A stretch of 64,000 bases of DNA, from contig NZ_MKIN01000023.1 of assembly GCF_001938985.1 (NCBI RefSeq), forward strand, positions 1 to 64,000. Reading direction: 5' to 3'. The notes beneath the pieces were generated by a model. That model did no database searches, had not been told where the DNA came from, and saw only the letters and a program-made list of their open reading frames with translations. Shown piece after piece: positions 10,033 through 20,079 of the stretch. Each line of letters begins with the position of its first letter. The stretch's first letter is position 1. The translations under genes were made by a program, and so were the position numbers. This stretch comes from Gillisella taibaishanensis (GTDB lineage Bacteria > Pseudomonadota > Alphaproteobacteria > Rhizobiales > Rhizobiaceae).

Positions 10033-10923
10033 TTATTCGGAAACGGTGTCTACCAGGGCTGGGGCATCGCCGTCATCGCTCTTGGCGCGACCCTTTGCCT
10101 TGCCTTCGCTAACCGGGGCCTTGCCTTCGCTGACCGGGGTCTCACCACCTTCTGCAGCCCCCTCTTCCGCCGTGCGACGCGGACGGCGCGGACGAGCAGT
10201 CGGCGTGCGGCGGCGGGTCTGGCGCTCGGATGGCTTTGCATTGGCCTGCTGGGCGCTTTCCTCAGCGGCAAATTCAGCCTCGACAGGCGTATGCTCGATT
10301 ACCGGCTGCGGACCGCTACCGGCAATATCAAGTTCGGGCTGCGGCTGAGCCACTGGCTGTGGCCGACGCTCCTGATGGGGGCGTTCCTGACGACGATCCT
10401 GACGCTCAGGCCGTTCCTGACGCTCAGCCCGTTCCTGGCGTTCGGGACGTTCCTGGCGTTCAGGGCGCTCGGCACGCTCCGGACGTTCAGCCCGCTCCTG
10501 CTGGACGCGAGGCTGAGCAGCCTGAATGTCCGGCTGCGGCTGGAAGCCACGATCCATACCGCCATCATTGTCGTCCATATCCATGTCCGACACGTCGCGA
10601 TCATTGTAGTCGCGGTCGTCGCGATTAACGCGCTCCTGCATCTGCGCCTGGGCGGCGGCAATGATGCGGTTATAATGCTCGGCATGCTGAAGATAGTTTT
10701 CGGCCATGACCCGGTCGCCGGAGCTTTGGGAATCACGGGCCAGCGCCATGTACTTCTCAGCGATATGCTGCGCCGTGCCGCGGATCTTCACGTCCGGCCC
10801 TGAACTGTCATAGGTCCGGGTCAGCGGGTTGGAGCCCTTCCGGTTAAAACCGTTGTTATTACCGTTATTGCTGCCGCCATTGCTACGCCCCCGACTGCGC
10901 TTGTTTTGCTGTCCTGGCCTCAT
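10033..10923 (-). CDS. DUF4167 domain protein
   Basis: A 296-residue cytoplasmic protein. The N-terminus is basic and Asn/Gly-rich (RSNGGSNNGNNNG), followed by the conserved DUF4167 block (LTRTYDSSGPDVKIRGTA through AEHYNRII, residues ~34-90). The centre (~150-205) is a degenerate charged repeat built on RPERQE and AERPER units, and the tail is basic with RRRTPTARPRRPRR. Composition suggests a disordered nucleic-acid-binding or scaffold protein, but no function is established. The domain is typical of Rhizobiales. A good AGGTGAG ribosome site precedes the ATG. In many relatives it lies beside prmC and prfA, as here, but a 426-base gap separates it from prmC, so it probably has its own promoter. 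Confidence 0.93.
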   Translation of the reverse strand: MRPGQQNKRSRGRSNGGSNNGNNNGFNRKGSNPLTRTYDSSGPDVKIRGTAQHIAEKYMALARDSQSSGDRVMAENYLQHAEHYNRIIAAAQAQMQERVNRDDRDYNDRDVSDMDMDDNDGGMDRGFQPQPDIQAAQPRVQQERAERPERAERPERQERPERQERAERQERPERQDRRQERPHQERRPQPVAQPQPELDIAGSGPQPVIEHTPVEAEFAAEESAQQANAKPSERQTRRRTPTARPRRPRRTAEEGAAEGGETPVSEGKAPVSEGKAKGRAKSDDGDAPALVDTVSE

Positions 10924-11349
10924 CGATTACTCACCTGATTTCTGTCTTGCTGATATGAGGGCGACGCGGCCCGTTCGTTAATCGAACCGGGGCTCAACGC
11001 GCTGCGGGGCATACTGCGCCAATGCAACATACGGCCGCTGGTGAACATTGCAGCTGCCTACGCCTGAAACCAAGACAAGCGGGTCTGCCGCAACTCATTA
11101 AAGTCCTGCACAATTTTGCCCCTTAAACCGGTAGAGGCTTAAGGAATCAAGCAGTAAATTATCTGATCCACGCACCAGGACTAATTTGCGCCGCGAACTT
11201 TTCCTTGCAAAGGCTTAGTCGCGGTCGCTCCAGGGTCAAACGAATCCTTGTTCATTCCCAGCTGCCCGATGCGTGACCGCAACCTATCCCGCTTCCTTAT
11301 GAAATCCAAGCCCTTTCTTTGCGTTGCAGAAAGTTCCTTGGCAGGCGCT
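10924..11349. other. spacer between prmC and the DUF4167 gene
   Basis: No convincing gene in 426 bases. It should hold the promoter of the DUF4167 gene and the end of the ptsP-prfA-prmC transcript. I see no strong hairpin after prmC. Confidence 0.5.
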
Positions 11350-12231
11350 TCAACGTGTTGATAGGGATTTGACAAACAGCAAAACACGATCGTTTCCGCC
11401 GTAATCCTTCGCGTCCTCTAACAGGAGAAAGCCTTGATCGACGAAAAGTTCCGTCACGGAACGCGCCTGATCATAGCCGATCTCAACCCCAACAATGCCC
11501 TCCTCCTCAAGGAAAGCCTCCGCTCCGCTCGCGATCGCCCGGTATGCGTCAAGACCGTCAATACCACCATCGAGCGCCGCCATCGGATCGAAATGCTTTA
11601 CATCAGGCGCAAGATCTTCGATCACTGAACGCACGATATAAGGTGGGTTCGACAGGATCATGTCGAAGCGTGTGGATAAGCGCTCGAACCAGTTGCTTTC
11701 CAGCGTCTGAAACCGGTCAGCAAGACCATTTGCCTCGGCATTTCCCCGCGCCACGGCAAGCGCATCTGCGGAAATATCGGTCGCCAAAGCCGTGGCTGCA
11801 GGACATTCCTGCAGCAGAGCCAGCGCGATCGCTCCGGTTCCCGTACCAAGGTCCAGCAGCCGTGCATTGCCTTTTTTTGAAATGATCTCAGCGAGATACG
11901 GCAAAGCGCGTTCGACGAGAACTTCGGTATCGGGACGCGGCTCAAGCGTTGCGGGAGACAAAGCAAGATCAAGCCCGAAAAACGCCCGCTTGCCGAGAAT
12001 GCGATGCACCGGCTCAAAGGCTAGCCGCCGCTCAACCGCAGCTTCGATCCGGCCAAGTTCCTCGGCGCTCAACATCCGGTCGCTCCCGGCGATAAGCTGA
12101 GTGGCGCTCAACCCCAGGAGACCGGCGATCAGTATGCGGGCATCCCCAGCCGGATCGGCTATTGCGGCGGTTGCAAACCGGCTTCGCGCAGTGGCGAGTG
12201 CCTGGCTCAGCGTCACCGCAGAAGCGCTCAT
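11350..12231 (-). CDS. prmC: peptide chain release factor N5-glutamine methyltransferase
   Basis: A 293-residue SAM-dependent methyltransferase. The N-terminal helical domain is followed by a Rossmann fold with [16 protein letters not shown] and the glutamine-methyltransferase signature NPPY at residues 195-198. It methylates the Gln of the GGQ motif in RF1 and RF2. The start overlaps the stop of prfA, its own substrate's gene, in an ATGA arrangement (12228-12231), so the two are translated together. This is the standard order in many bacteria. Confidence 0.97.
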   Translation of the reverse strand: MSASAVTLSQALATARSRFATAAIADPAGDARILIAGLLGLSATQLIAGSDRMLSAEELGRIEAAVERRLAFEPVHRILGKRAFFGLDLALSPATLEPRPDTEVLVERALPYLAEIISKKGNARLLDLGTGTGAIALALLQECPAATALATDISADALAVARGNAEANGLADRFQTLESNWFERLSTRFDMILSNPPYIVRSVIEDLAPDVKHFDPMAALDGGIDGLDAYRAIASGAEAFLEEEGIVGVEIGYDQARSVTELFVDQGFLLLEDAKDYGGNDRVLLFVKSLSTR

Positions 12232-13307
12232 GCCTGCTCGCCAAGCTGGGCCAGTTGACCGGCCTGATAGTCGGCAATGAGCGCATCGACCACTTCATCG
12301 ATTTCACCGACCATCATCCGGTCAAGCTTGTAGAGCGTCAGGTTGATGCGATGATCTGTCACACGTCCCTGCGGAAAATTGTAGGTGCGAATCCGCTCGG
12401 AACGGTCACCCGAGCCAACCTGGCTCTTGCGGTCTGCCGACCGCTCGCTGTCGGCACGCTGCCGCTCGATGTCGAACAGGCGCGAGCGCAGCACCTGCAT
12501 GGCCTTGGCGCGGTTCTGATGCTGCGACTTTTCCGAACTGGTGACGATCAGGCCGGTGGGAAGATGGGTGATTCGCACAGCCGAGTCGGTCGTATTGACA
12601 TGCTGGCCGCCGGCGCCGGACGAACGCATCGTATCGATGCGGATGTCTTCGGCGCGAATTTCAATATCGATTTCTTCCGCTTCCGGCAGCACCGCCACCG
12701 TTGCTGCCGAGGTGTGAATGCGGCCCTGGGTTTCCGTATCCGGCACCCGCTGCACGCGATGCACGCCAGATTCGAATTTCAGCTTGGAGAAAACGCCGCG
12801 ACCGCTGACGGTGGCAATAATTTCCTTATAGCCGCCGACTTCACCTTCGCTGGCCGAGAGAACCTCGACCTTCCAGCCCTTCGATGCCGCGAAGCGCTCG
12901 TACATGCGAAACAAATCACCAGCAAACAACGCCGCCTCCGACCCGCCCGTACCGGCACGGATTTCCAGGATCGCGCTTTTCTCGTCGGCGGCGTCCTTGG
13001 GCAGAAGCTGGATCTGGATTTCCTTTTCCAGGCCCTCCAGCCGCGCCTCAACGTCAGGCAGTTCCATTTCCGCGAGCTCGCGCATGTCGCGGTCGGTTGC
13101 CTTGTCGGCAAGCAGTGCCTTCAGGTCAGCCACTTCCTTTTCCGCCTGCACCAGTTCGCGGATGGCTTTGACCACCGGCTGCAGCTCGGAATATTCGGAA
13201 GCAAGCTTGACATAGACGTCGGCAGCCGGCCCGGCGGACATGCGCGCCTCGATCTCGCCAAACCGGCGCTCAAGTTCGCGCATTTTATCGACAGGAAGCT
13301 TCGCCAC
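12228..13307 (-). CDS. prfA: peptide chain release factor 1
   Basis: A 359-residue RF1, full length. The catalytic GGQ lies at residues 233-235 in [10 protein letters not shown], reaching the peptidyl-transferase centre; the RF1-type anticodon-mimic region (around [18 protein letters not shown]) lies just before it. It releases the peptide at UAA and UAG. It is preceded 27 bases upstream by ptsP and overlaps prmC by 4 bases, so ptsP-prfA-prmC looks like one unit. Confidence 0.98.
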   Translation of the reverse strand: MAKLPVDKMRELERRFGEIEARMSAGPAADVYVKLASEYSELQPVVKAIRELVQAEKEVADLKALLADKATDRDMRELAEMELPDVEARLEGLEKEIQIQLLPKDAADEKSAILEIRAGTGGSEAALFAGDLFRMYERFAASKGWKVEVLSASEGEVGGYKEIIATVSGRGVFSKLKFESGVHRVQRVPDTETQGRIHTSAATVAVLPEAEEIDIEIRAEDIRIDTMRSSGAGGQHVNTTDSAVRITHLPTGLIVTSSEKSQHQNRAKAMQVLRSRLFDIERQRADSERSADRKSQVGSGDRSERIRTYNFPQGRVTDHRINLTLYKLDRMMVGEIDEVVDALIADYQAGQLAQLGEQA

Positions 13308-13334
13308 CCTTTACCTCTTATTATCAGTCAATTT

Positions 13335-15608
13335 TCAGAGCGGAACGCCATTCTGCTCGGCAAACCGGGTGAGGAAGGCCCGGATCGGTTCACTCGGCCG
13401 GTTATCATCCAGAAGAGCATTCAGCTCTTCCGAAAGCTTGCCAACATCCAGCTGCAACAGCATCGCCTTGATCGGCCCGATCGATGTCGGCGACATCGAC
13501 ACCGAGCGGAAGCCGATAGCAAACAGCGCCATTGAAGACAATGGCTTGCCGGCCATCTCGCCGCACAGCGTCAGCGGCGTGTCATGCTTGTCGGCAGCGC
13601 GGACGATGTCGCGCAAAATGCGCAGGAACGGCCGTCCCAGAATATCGAAGCGGTCGGAAACCCGGGCATTGCCCCGGTCAACCGCCATGGAAAACTGGAA
13701 AAGGTCATTGGAACCGACAGAGACAAAGTCGACTTCCTGCATCAGCTCGTCGAGCTGCCACATCAGCGCCGGCACTTCCAGCATCACGCCGAATTGCAGG
13801 CGACGCGGCAGGCCGTGGCCGAATTTCGAGATATGCTGCACTTCCTTCTGCAGCAATTCGCGGGCAGCGCGGATTTCCGAGACCTCCGTCACCATCGGCA
13901 ACATCATCTTCAGTTCACCGCCAGCAGCCGCCTTCAACAGCGCCCGCATCTGGGTGCGCAGCAGGCCAGGCCGATCGAGCGACAGCCGGATGGCGCGCCA
14001 GCCAAGCGCCGGGTTTTCCTCTTCATGGCTACGGAAATAGGGCAGCACCTTATCGCCGCCGATATCCAGCGTGCGGAAGGTCACTGGCAAGCCCTTGGCC
14101 TGCTTCAAAACGTTGCGATAAAGCGCTTCCTGCTCGTCGGCCTTTGGCATGGTCGAGGCGATCATGAATTGCAGCTCAGTGCGGAACAGGCCAATGCCTT
14201 CAGCGCCCGAATCGGCAAGCTGCGGCAGATCGACCATCAGCCCGGCATTCATCTGCAGCTTGATTCGCTGACCGTCCTTGCTGAGCGGCTCGACATCGCG
14301 CAGCGCCCGGAACTGTTCCTGGCGCCGAGCCCTGAGCTTGACCTTTTCCTCATAGGCCTTCTGCAGGTCAGCCATTGGCCGCACATGCACCTTGCCGTCG
14401 TCACCATCGATAATGACGGCGTCGCCATTTTCCGCTAGCGCCACGGCACCGGCTGCCTGACCGACAACGGCAATGCCCATGGCACGCGCGACGATCACCA
14501 CATGGCTGGTCACCGCCCCATCTTCCAGCACAAGGCCGCGAATGTTCTGACGCGGATAGTCGAGCAGTTCGGCTGCCCCCATAGCACGGGCGAAAATGAT
14601 CGCATCATTCGGGAAACCATCCGAACTACTGCCGGAAAAGCCTGTCAACTGACGCAACAGCCGATTAGCGAGATCGTCGAAATCATGCATGCGCTCGCGC
14701 ATATAGGGATCGGTCAGGCGCATCATTCGCGCCTTGGTGTCGCTCTGCACTTTTTCGACCGCCGCTTCTGCCGTCAGACCGTTGCGGATCGCCTCTTCCA
14801 TGCGCCGCACCCAGCCCTGGTCATGGGCGAACATCCGGTAGGTCTCGAGCACTTCGCGGTGCTCACCCTCCATCGCCACTTCGCGGCGCGACAGCATGTC
14901 GTCGATGGAAATGCGCAGCGAGCCGAGCGATTCGGCCATGCGCTTCAGCTCGGTCTCGGTATCCTCGTTCAGAAGATTGGTGACGACGATGCGCGGCTCA
15001 TGCAGCACGACATGGCCAAGGCCAATGCCTTCGCTATAGCTGTCGCCATCAATGGTCACGGCCCGCGTCAGGTCCAGTTCCAGACCCGGCCGGGTGATCT
15101 TCTTCAAATCGCCGGTGGCAATCATTTCGGCCAGCACCATGGCCGTGGTTTCAAGCGCTTCAAGCTCGTCTTCCCGATAATTCCGTTGCGCCTTGTTCTG
15201 GACGACAAGAACGCCAAGACTGCGGCCAGCCCGCAAAATCGGCACGCCGAGGAAGGAATGATAAATTTCTTCCCCCGTTTCAGGCAAATAACGGAAAGCC
15301 GGATGCGCCTGCGCATCGGAAAGATTGAGCGGTTGGGCAGAGGCTGCGATGGTGCCGACCAGGCCCTGTCCCATTTTCAGCTGCGCCAGATGCACTGCGT
15401 CGGGATTGAGACCCTCGGTCGCATAAAGTTCCAGCACGCCATCGGAGCGCAGGACATATACGGAGCAGACTTCGGCGACCATATTGCTCGCGATCTGGCG
15501 AGTGATACGGTCAAGACGCTCCTGAGGCTCAAGAGGCTCCGCCATCAATTCGCGAAGCCGCTTGAGGAGGACGCGCGGACCCGCAGAAAGGTCTCTCATC
15601 GCGTGCAT
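13335..15608 (-). CDS. ptsP: phosphoenolpyruvate-protein phosphotransferase PtsP (EI-Ntr)
   Basis: A 757-residue nitrogen-branch enzyme I. An N-terminal GAF sensor domain (residues ~20-165) precedes the PEP-utiliser region. The phosphorylated His is near residue 369 in GAVTSHVVIVARAMG, and the C-terminal TIM-barrel carries the signature LTLCGEMAG. Family knowledge: it passes phosphate from PEP to NPr and EIIA-Ntr, linking carbon/nitrogen state (the GAF domain binds glutamine or 2-oxoglutarate in relatives) to potassium uptake, metabolism and symbiosis. It sits between lysC (76 bases upstream) and prfA, an order common in rhizobia. Confidence 0.97.
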   Translation of the reverse strand: MHAMRDLSAGPRVLLKRLRELMAEPLEPQERLDRITRQIASNMVAEVCSVYVLRSDGVLELYATEGLNPDAVHLAQLKMGQGLVGTIAASAQPLNLSDAQAHPAFRYLPETGEEIYHSFLGVPILRAGRSLGVLVVQNKAQRNYREDELEALETTAMVLAEMIATGDLKKITRPGLELDLTRAVTIDGDSYSEGIGLGHVVLHEPRIVVTNLLNEDTETELKRMAESLGSLRISIDDMLSRREVAMEGEHREVLETYRMFAHDQGWVRRMEEAIRNGLTAEAAVEKVQSDTKARMMRLTDPYMRERMHDFDDLANRLLRQLTGFSGSSSDGFPNDAIIFARAMGAAELLDYPRQNIRGLVLEDGAVTSHVVIVARAMGIAVVGQAAGAVALAENGDAVIIDGDDGKVHVRPMADLQKAYEEKVKLRARRQEQFRALRDVEPLSKDGQRIKLQMNAGLMVDLPQLADSGAEGIGLFRTELQFMIASTMPKADEQEALYRNVLKQAKGLPVTFRTLDIGGDKVLPYFRSHEEENPALGWRAIRLSLDRPGLLRTQMRALLKAAAGGELKMMLPMVTEVSEIRAARELLQKEVQHISKFGHGLPRRLQFGVMLEVPALMWQLDELMQEVDFVSVGSNDLFQFSMAVDRGNARVSDRFDILGRPFLRILRDIVRAADKHDTPLTLCGEMAGKPLSSMALFAIGFRSVSMSPTSIGPIKAMLLQLDVGKLSEELNALLDDNRPSEPIRAFLTRFAEQNGVPL

Positions 15609-15684
15609 ACTCCCGATAATGCCGAACCGAAGGCGAAATGCCGACGGTCATACTGATCAAGGGTGGCAAATTCCCACCCGTTGA

Positions 15685-16959
15685 TCAAGCCTTATCGAGA
15701 CCGTAGCAAGAATGCAAAGTGCGAACCGCCAATTCGGCATAAGGACCGTCGATCAGGATGGAAATCTTGATCTCAGACGTGGTGATCGCCTTGATATTGA
15801 TGCCTTTTTCAGCAAGTGCCCGGAAAGCGGTCGCAGCGACGCCAGCATGGCTGCGCATGCCGATGCCGATGACGGACACCTTGACCAGGCCCTTTTCGCT
15901 CTGCAGCACGTCGAAGCCGATCGTCTCCTGGTTGTCGGAGAGAACTTTGAGGGCCTTGTCCACGTCACCAGAGGGGACCGTGAAGGTCATATCGGTCTTG
16001 GAACCGTCTTCAGAAATATTCTGGACGATCATGTCGACGTTGATATGCGATTCGGCCATCGGCCCGAAAATCGCCGCAGACACGCCGGGACGATCGGCCA
16101 GCCGGCGCAGCGAAATCTGGGCTTCGTCCTTGGCATAGGCAATGCCAGTCACAACTTCCTGTTCCACGATCTCTTCCTCATCGCAAATCAACGTTCCGGG
16201 CGGATTTAAGACATCACCCATGCCCGGAGCATCGGGATCTTCAAAGCTTGAGCGCACGAACGTGCGCACCTTATGCACCATAGCCAGCTCGACGGAACGC
16301 ACCTGCAGCACCTTGGCGCCGAGCGAGGCCATTTCAAGCATTTCTTCGAAGGCGACCTTCTTCAGGCGACGTGCCTTCGGTTCGATGCGCGGGTCCGTGG
16401 TATAGACGCCGTCGACGTCGGTATAAATGTCGCAGCGGTCGGCCTTGACGCCGGCGGCAATCGCCACGGCGGATGTGTCGGAACCGCCGCGCCCGAGCGT
16501 CGCGATCCGGTTGTCGGGACCGATACCCTGGAAGCCGGCAACGACGGCCACCTGGCCTTCGCCCATGCGGCGGATTATTTCGGACCCGTCGATTTCCTGG
16601 ATGCGGGCGGCACCATGGGCATTGTCGGTCTTGATGGCGATCTGCCAGCCCTGCCAGGAGCGTGCATTGATGCCGAGCGACTGCAGCGCGATAGCCAGCA
16701 GGCCTGAGGTAACCTGCTCGCCCGAGGCCACGATAGCGTCATATTCGCGCGCATCATAGAAAGGCGATGCGGCGCCAGCCACCTTTGGCATATTCTGGAC
16801 CCAGTCGACGAGCTCATTCGTCTTGCCAGACATGGCCGAGACCACGACGGCAACCTCGTGGCCAGCATCGACTTCGCGCTTCACATGCCGCGCGACGTTG
16901 TGAATGCGTTCAAGATTGGCGACGGACGTTCCGCCGAATTTCATCACAATGCGCGCCAT
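15685..16959 (-). CDS. lysC: aspartate kinase
   Basis: A 424-residue aspartokinase with the N-terminal kinase motif KFGGTSVAN and FQGIGPDNRIATLGRGGSD in the amino-acid kinase fold, then two ACT domains (from about residue 265) for feedback control by lysine and threonine. It makes 4-phospho-aspartate, the first step to lysine, threonine, methionine and diaminopimelate. In rhizobial genomes I recall ubiG lying directly upstream in the opposite direction; here 8.4 kb of other genes separate the two. Confidence 0.97.
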   Translation of the reverse strand: MARIVMKFGGTSVANLERIHNVARHVKREVDAGHEVAVVVSAMSGKTNELVDWVQNMPKVAGAASPFYDAREYDAIVASGEQVTSGLLAIALQSLGINARSWQGWQIAIKTDNAHGAARIQEIDGSEIIRRMGEGQVAVVAGFQGIGPDNRIATLGRGGSDTSAVAIAAGVKADRCDIYTDVDGVYTTDPRIEPKARRLKKVAFEEMLEMASLGAKVLQVRSVELAMVHKVRTFVRSSFEDPDAPGMGDVLNPPGTLICDEEEIVEQEVVTGIAYAKDEAQISLRRLADRPGVSAAIFGPMAESHINVDMIVQNISEDGSKTDMTFTVPSGDVDKALKVLSDNQETIGFDVLQSEKGLVKVSVIGIGMRSHAGVAATAFRALAEKGINIKAITTSEIKISILIDGPYAELAVRTLHSCYGLDKA

Positions 16960-17466
16960 GGCCTGACCGTTTCGACCTCAAACCTGTGCCGGATATGTCC
17001 GGCAAAAACCAATCCCGCATCTTGCAGACGCGGCTGGCGGGCTTTTAGACAATTCGGGGCAAAGGCGCAACGGCAAGTTCGCCCCATACGGTACGCCTGA
17101 GAAAGAGGCGCACCGCAAACGTTTTTGTCATGTTTTTAGGATACCGCATTCAGCCATAATTCAGTACAGACCTGCAAAGTCAGAATAATGCCGCATAAAT
17201 CCTCATATCGAAACTCGACCTGCGGATTTATGCGGCATCTGGAAATATGCGAACGGCATCCCTATCGCAGTTGCGGAAGGCGAGCCGGAGCAGGAACCGA
17301 CCCATCCAGAGGATTTTCCTTTGGCATCGCTTTCGGCATTTGACCTTAAATCCGGCAGGGTTTGTGGGCAAAGCTCGTGAACGATTAAGTTTGTATATGC
17401 ATTATCTATAACGTGAGACGGCGAACATTCGCCGCTTTACGAGAAGTCAACGGAAGGGACGATCGC
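16960..17466. other. regulatory spacer between lysC and lpiA/mprF
   Basis: About 500 bases, divergently flanked, so it carries both promoters. It includes a 15-bp perfect inverted repeat (listed separately) and an A/T-rich stretch near 17380-17412 just before the mprF leader. The frame of mprF is open back to a GTG at 17413, but that start has no ribosome site. Confidence 0.6.
17188..17238. repeat. 15-bp perfect inverted repeat (ATGCCGCATAAATCC arms)
   Basis: Left arm 17188-17202 and right arm 17224-17238 are exact reverse complements with a 21-base loop. No T tract follows on either strand, so a terminator is unlikely. It could be an operator pair, an intergenic repeat element or the stem of a small RNA, between lysC and the lpiA promoter. 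Confidence 0.75.
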
Positions 17467-20079
17467 ATGGCAGCCGAACTACAATCCGAGAGCCCGGAGA
17501 GCGCAGAGCCGCCGACCAGGTCCGGATGGCGTGCAGCTCTTGCCGAATACGGGCGAGCGATCGCCGCCGTATTCACGCTGATCGTTTTCGCCGCCGTTGC
17601 CTTGGCAATCTATCGGCTGACGGAAGAGGTCAGCTATGACGATGTGGTCTCGGCCATGGCGACGACAGGTTATGACCAGATCCTGCTTGCCGTCGTGTTT
17701 ACCGCCCTCAGCTTCATGTCGCTCTGCCTTTACGACTGGAACGCCATGGAATTCATCGGTCGCAAACGGCCGATGGCGGAAGTAGCCTTGACTGCCTTCA
17801 GTGCCTATGCGGTAGGCAATGCGGCGGGCTTCGGCATGCTTTCGGGCGGCGCTATCCGCTACCGCGCCTATTCGAGGGCCGGTCTTGCGCCTGATGATAT
17901 CGGTCGCGTCATCGCTTTCGTCACCCTCTCCTTCAGCCTTGGCCTTGCTGCCGTCACCGCCTTGTCGCTCATTCCGATGTCATCGGAAATCGCGCCGCTG
18001 CTCGACATCAGCCCGGTTTGGCTCCGTGCGTTCGCCATTGCCATCCTGCTCGGCTTCGGCGTTCTGATCGTGATTGGTCAGCGCCGCAGCCTGAGCTTTG
18101 CCGGCGTCACCCTGCGCATGGCCGACACGCCGACGCTGTCGCGCCAGTTCCTCGTGACCGTCGCCGATCTCGCCTTTTCCGCCTCCGTGGTTTATGCGCT
18201 TCTGCCCGAACAGGCCGCCATTTCCTGGCCGGCCTTCTTCGCAATTTATTCAATCGCCATCGGCATCGGCGTGCTCAGCCACGTGCCGGCTGGTATCGGC
18301 GTGTTTGAAACCGTCATTCTCGCCGCACTTGGCCCGACCACCAATATCGATGCGGTCCTGGCCTCGCTTGTCGTTTACCGCCTGATTTATTACGTCCTGC
18401 CGCTGATCATTGCCATCGCGCTGGTGTCGTTCACTGAGCTGCGGCACTATTCCAAGACGCCGGCGCTCGCGGGCGTCGGACGGACAGCAGCGCGGATTTC
18501 GCCGGCGCTGCTTGGCGCCCTCACCTTCATTCTCGGCGTCATGCTGATCTTTTCGAGCGTTACGCCGACGCCGGAAAGCGATCTGGAACTCCTGCAGAAT
18601 ATCCTGCCGCTGTCGGTGGTCGAAGGCGCGCATTTCTTCACCAGCTTGCTCGGCCTGTTCCTGGTCATCACCGCCCGCGGTCTTGCCCAGCGGCTGGATG
18701 GCGCCTGGTGGGCCGCCATGGTCGGCGCGGCCGTCGCGCTGGTCCTATCGCTGCTGCGCGCCTTTGCCGTGTTCGAGGCCTCGGCGCTGGCTGTTTTGCT
18801 GATCGGCCTGTTTGCAAGCAAACGCCTGTTCGTGCGCCCGGCCTCGCTGTTCCGTCAGGTGCTGACGGCTTCCTGGCTGACGGCAATCGCACTGATCTGC
18901 ATCTGCGCCTGCCTCATCCTGTTTTTCGTCTACCGCGACGTGGACTACACGCGCTCGCTCTGGTGGGAGTTCGAGTTTTCCGAGTCGGCCCCCCGTTCGC
19001 TGCGCGCCATGCTCGGCCTGACGATCTTTTCGACGGCGCTTGCGGTGTTCAGTCTGTTGCGGCCCGCAGCACCTGCCGTCACCCCGTCCACGCCTGAGGA
19101 TATCGAAAAGGCTGTCGGCATTCTCGGCAAGTCCGACGTGGCCGATAGCAATCTGGTGCGCACCGGCGACAAGGCGGTGATGTTCTCGCCCGATGGCCAG
19201 GCCTTCCTGATGTATGGCAAACAAGGACGGTCGTGGATTGCCTTCCTCGATCCGGTCGGACCGAAGAAAGCGCGTGACGAACTGGTATGGCAATTCGTCG
19301 AATCCGCCCGTCTGGCCGGCTGCCGGGCCGTATTTTATCAGGCATCGCCCGTCCTGCTGCCAGCCATTGCCGATGCCGGCATGCAGGCCTTCAAGCTGGG
19401 CGAATTGGCAGTCGTCGATCTCCCACGCTTCGACCTGAAGGGCGGCAAATGGGCCAACCTGCGCCAAAGCGCTTCCAAGGCTGAACGTGACGGATTGAGC
19501 TACGAGATCATCCCGGTCGCCGATGTGCCCAATGTACTCGAAGATCTCAGAGCCGTCTCAGATGGCTGGCTTGCCCAGCACCGTGCCAAGGAAAAGGGTT
19601 TTTCGCTCGGCGCCTTTACTGATGAGTATATTCTCAGTCAGCCGGTGATCGTACTACGCGCCGAGGGCAATATTGTCGCCTTCGCCAATATCCTTGTCAC
19701 GGAGACCAAGGCAGAGGCCTCGATAGACTTGATGCGCTTTTCGCCTGATGCGCCGAAGGGCGCGATGGACTACCTGTTCGTCAGCCTGCTGACCTACCTT
19801 CGCACCGAAGGCTATGGGCATTTCAACCTCGGCATGGCGCCCTTGTCGGGCCTGTCGCGCCGAGAAGTGGCACCGGTCTGGGACCGCATTGCCAACACAT
19901 TTTATGAGCATGGTGAGCGCTTCTATAATTTCAAAGGCTTACGTGCTTTCAAGCAGAAGTTCCACCCCGAATGGCAACCCCGCTATCTTGCCGTTTCGGG
20001 CGGTCTCAGTCCGGTGATCGCCCTCCTGGACGCAACTCTCCTGATCGGTGGCGGTCTGAAAGGCGTGGTAAAGAAATGA
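17467..20079 (+). CDS. mprF: bifunctional lysylphosphatidylglycerol flippase/synthetase (LpiA/MprF)
   Basis: An 870-residue membrane protein. The N-terminal ~550 residues hold about 14 hydrophobic segments (the flippase part), including the lysylphosphatidylglycerol-synthetase membrane block with GMLSGGAIRYRAYS. The soluble C-terminus (from ~570) is the DUF2156-type aminoacyl transferase that uses Lys-tRNA to lysinylate phosphatidylglycerol (GKQGRSWIAFLDPVGP, FNLGMAPLSG). Family knowledge: in rhizobia this gene is lpiA, low-pH inducible, and raises acid and cationic-peptide resistance. I chose the ATG with AAGGGA 7 bases upstream over an in-frame GTG at 17413. It overlaps acvB by 4 bases. Confidence 0.95.
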   Translation: MAAELQSESPESAEPPTRSGWRAALAEYGRAIAAVFTLIVFAAVALAIYRLTEEVSYDDVVSAMATTGYDQILLAVVFTALSFMSLCLYDWNAMEFIGRKRPMAEVALTAFSAYAVGNAAGFGMLSGGAIRYRAYSRAGLAPDDIGRVIAFVTLSFSLGLAAVTALSLIPMSSEIAPLLDISPVWLRAFAIAILLGFGVLIVIGQRRSLSFAGVTLRMADTPTLSRQFLVTVADLAFSASVVYALLPEQAAISWPAFFAIYSIAIGIGVLSHVPAGIGVFETVILAALGPTTNIDAVLASLVVYRLIYYVLPLIIAIALVSFTELRHYSKTPALAGVGRTAARISPALLGALTFILGVMLIFSSVTPTPESDLELLQNILPLSVVEGAHFFTSLLGLFLVITARGLAQRLDGAWWAAMVGAAVALVLSLLRAFAVFEASALAVLLIGLFASKRLFVRPASLFRQVLTASWLTAIALICICACLILFFVYRDVDYTRSLWWEFEFSESAPRSLRAMLGLTIFSTALAVFSLLRPAAPAVTPSTPEDIEKAVGILGKSDVADSNLVRTGDKAVMFSPDGQAFLMYGKQGRSWIAFLDPVGPKKARDELVWQFVESARLAGCRAVFYQASPVLLPAIADAGMQAFKLGELAVVDLPRFDLKGGKWANLRQSASKAERDGLSYEIIPVADVPNVLEDLRAVSDGWLAQHRAKEKGFSLGAFTDEYILSQPVIVLRAEGNIVAFANILVTETKAEASIDLMRFSPDAPKGAMDYLFVSLLTYLRTEGYGHFNLGMAPLSGLSRREVAPVWDRIANTFYEHGERFYNFKGLRAFKQKFHPEWQPRYLAVSGGLSPVIALLDATLLIGGGLKGVVKK

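Noticed and set aside
11181..11252. 24-codon frame starting MNKDSFDP after prmC
   Set aside because: Too short, with a weak ribosome site and no conservation that I can recall.
12162..13535. 457-codon open frame on the plus strand
   Set aside because: It lies opposite prfA and prmC, is rich in Arg/His/Gln typical of antisense of GC-rich genes, and matches no family.
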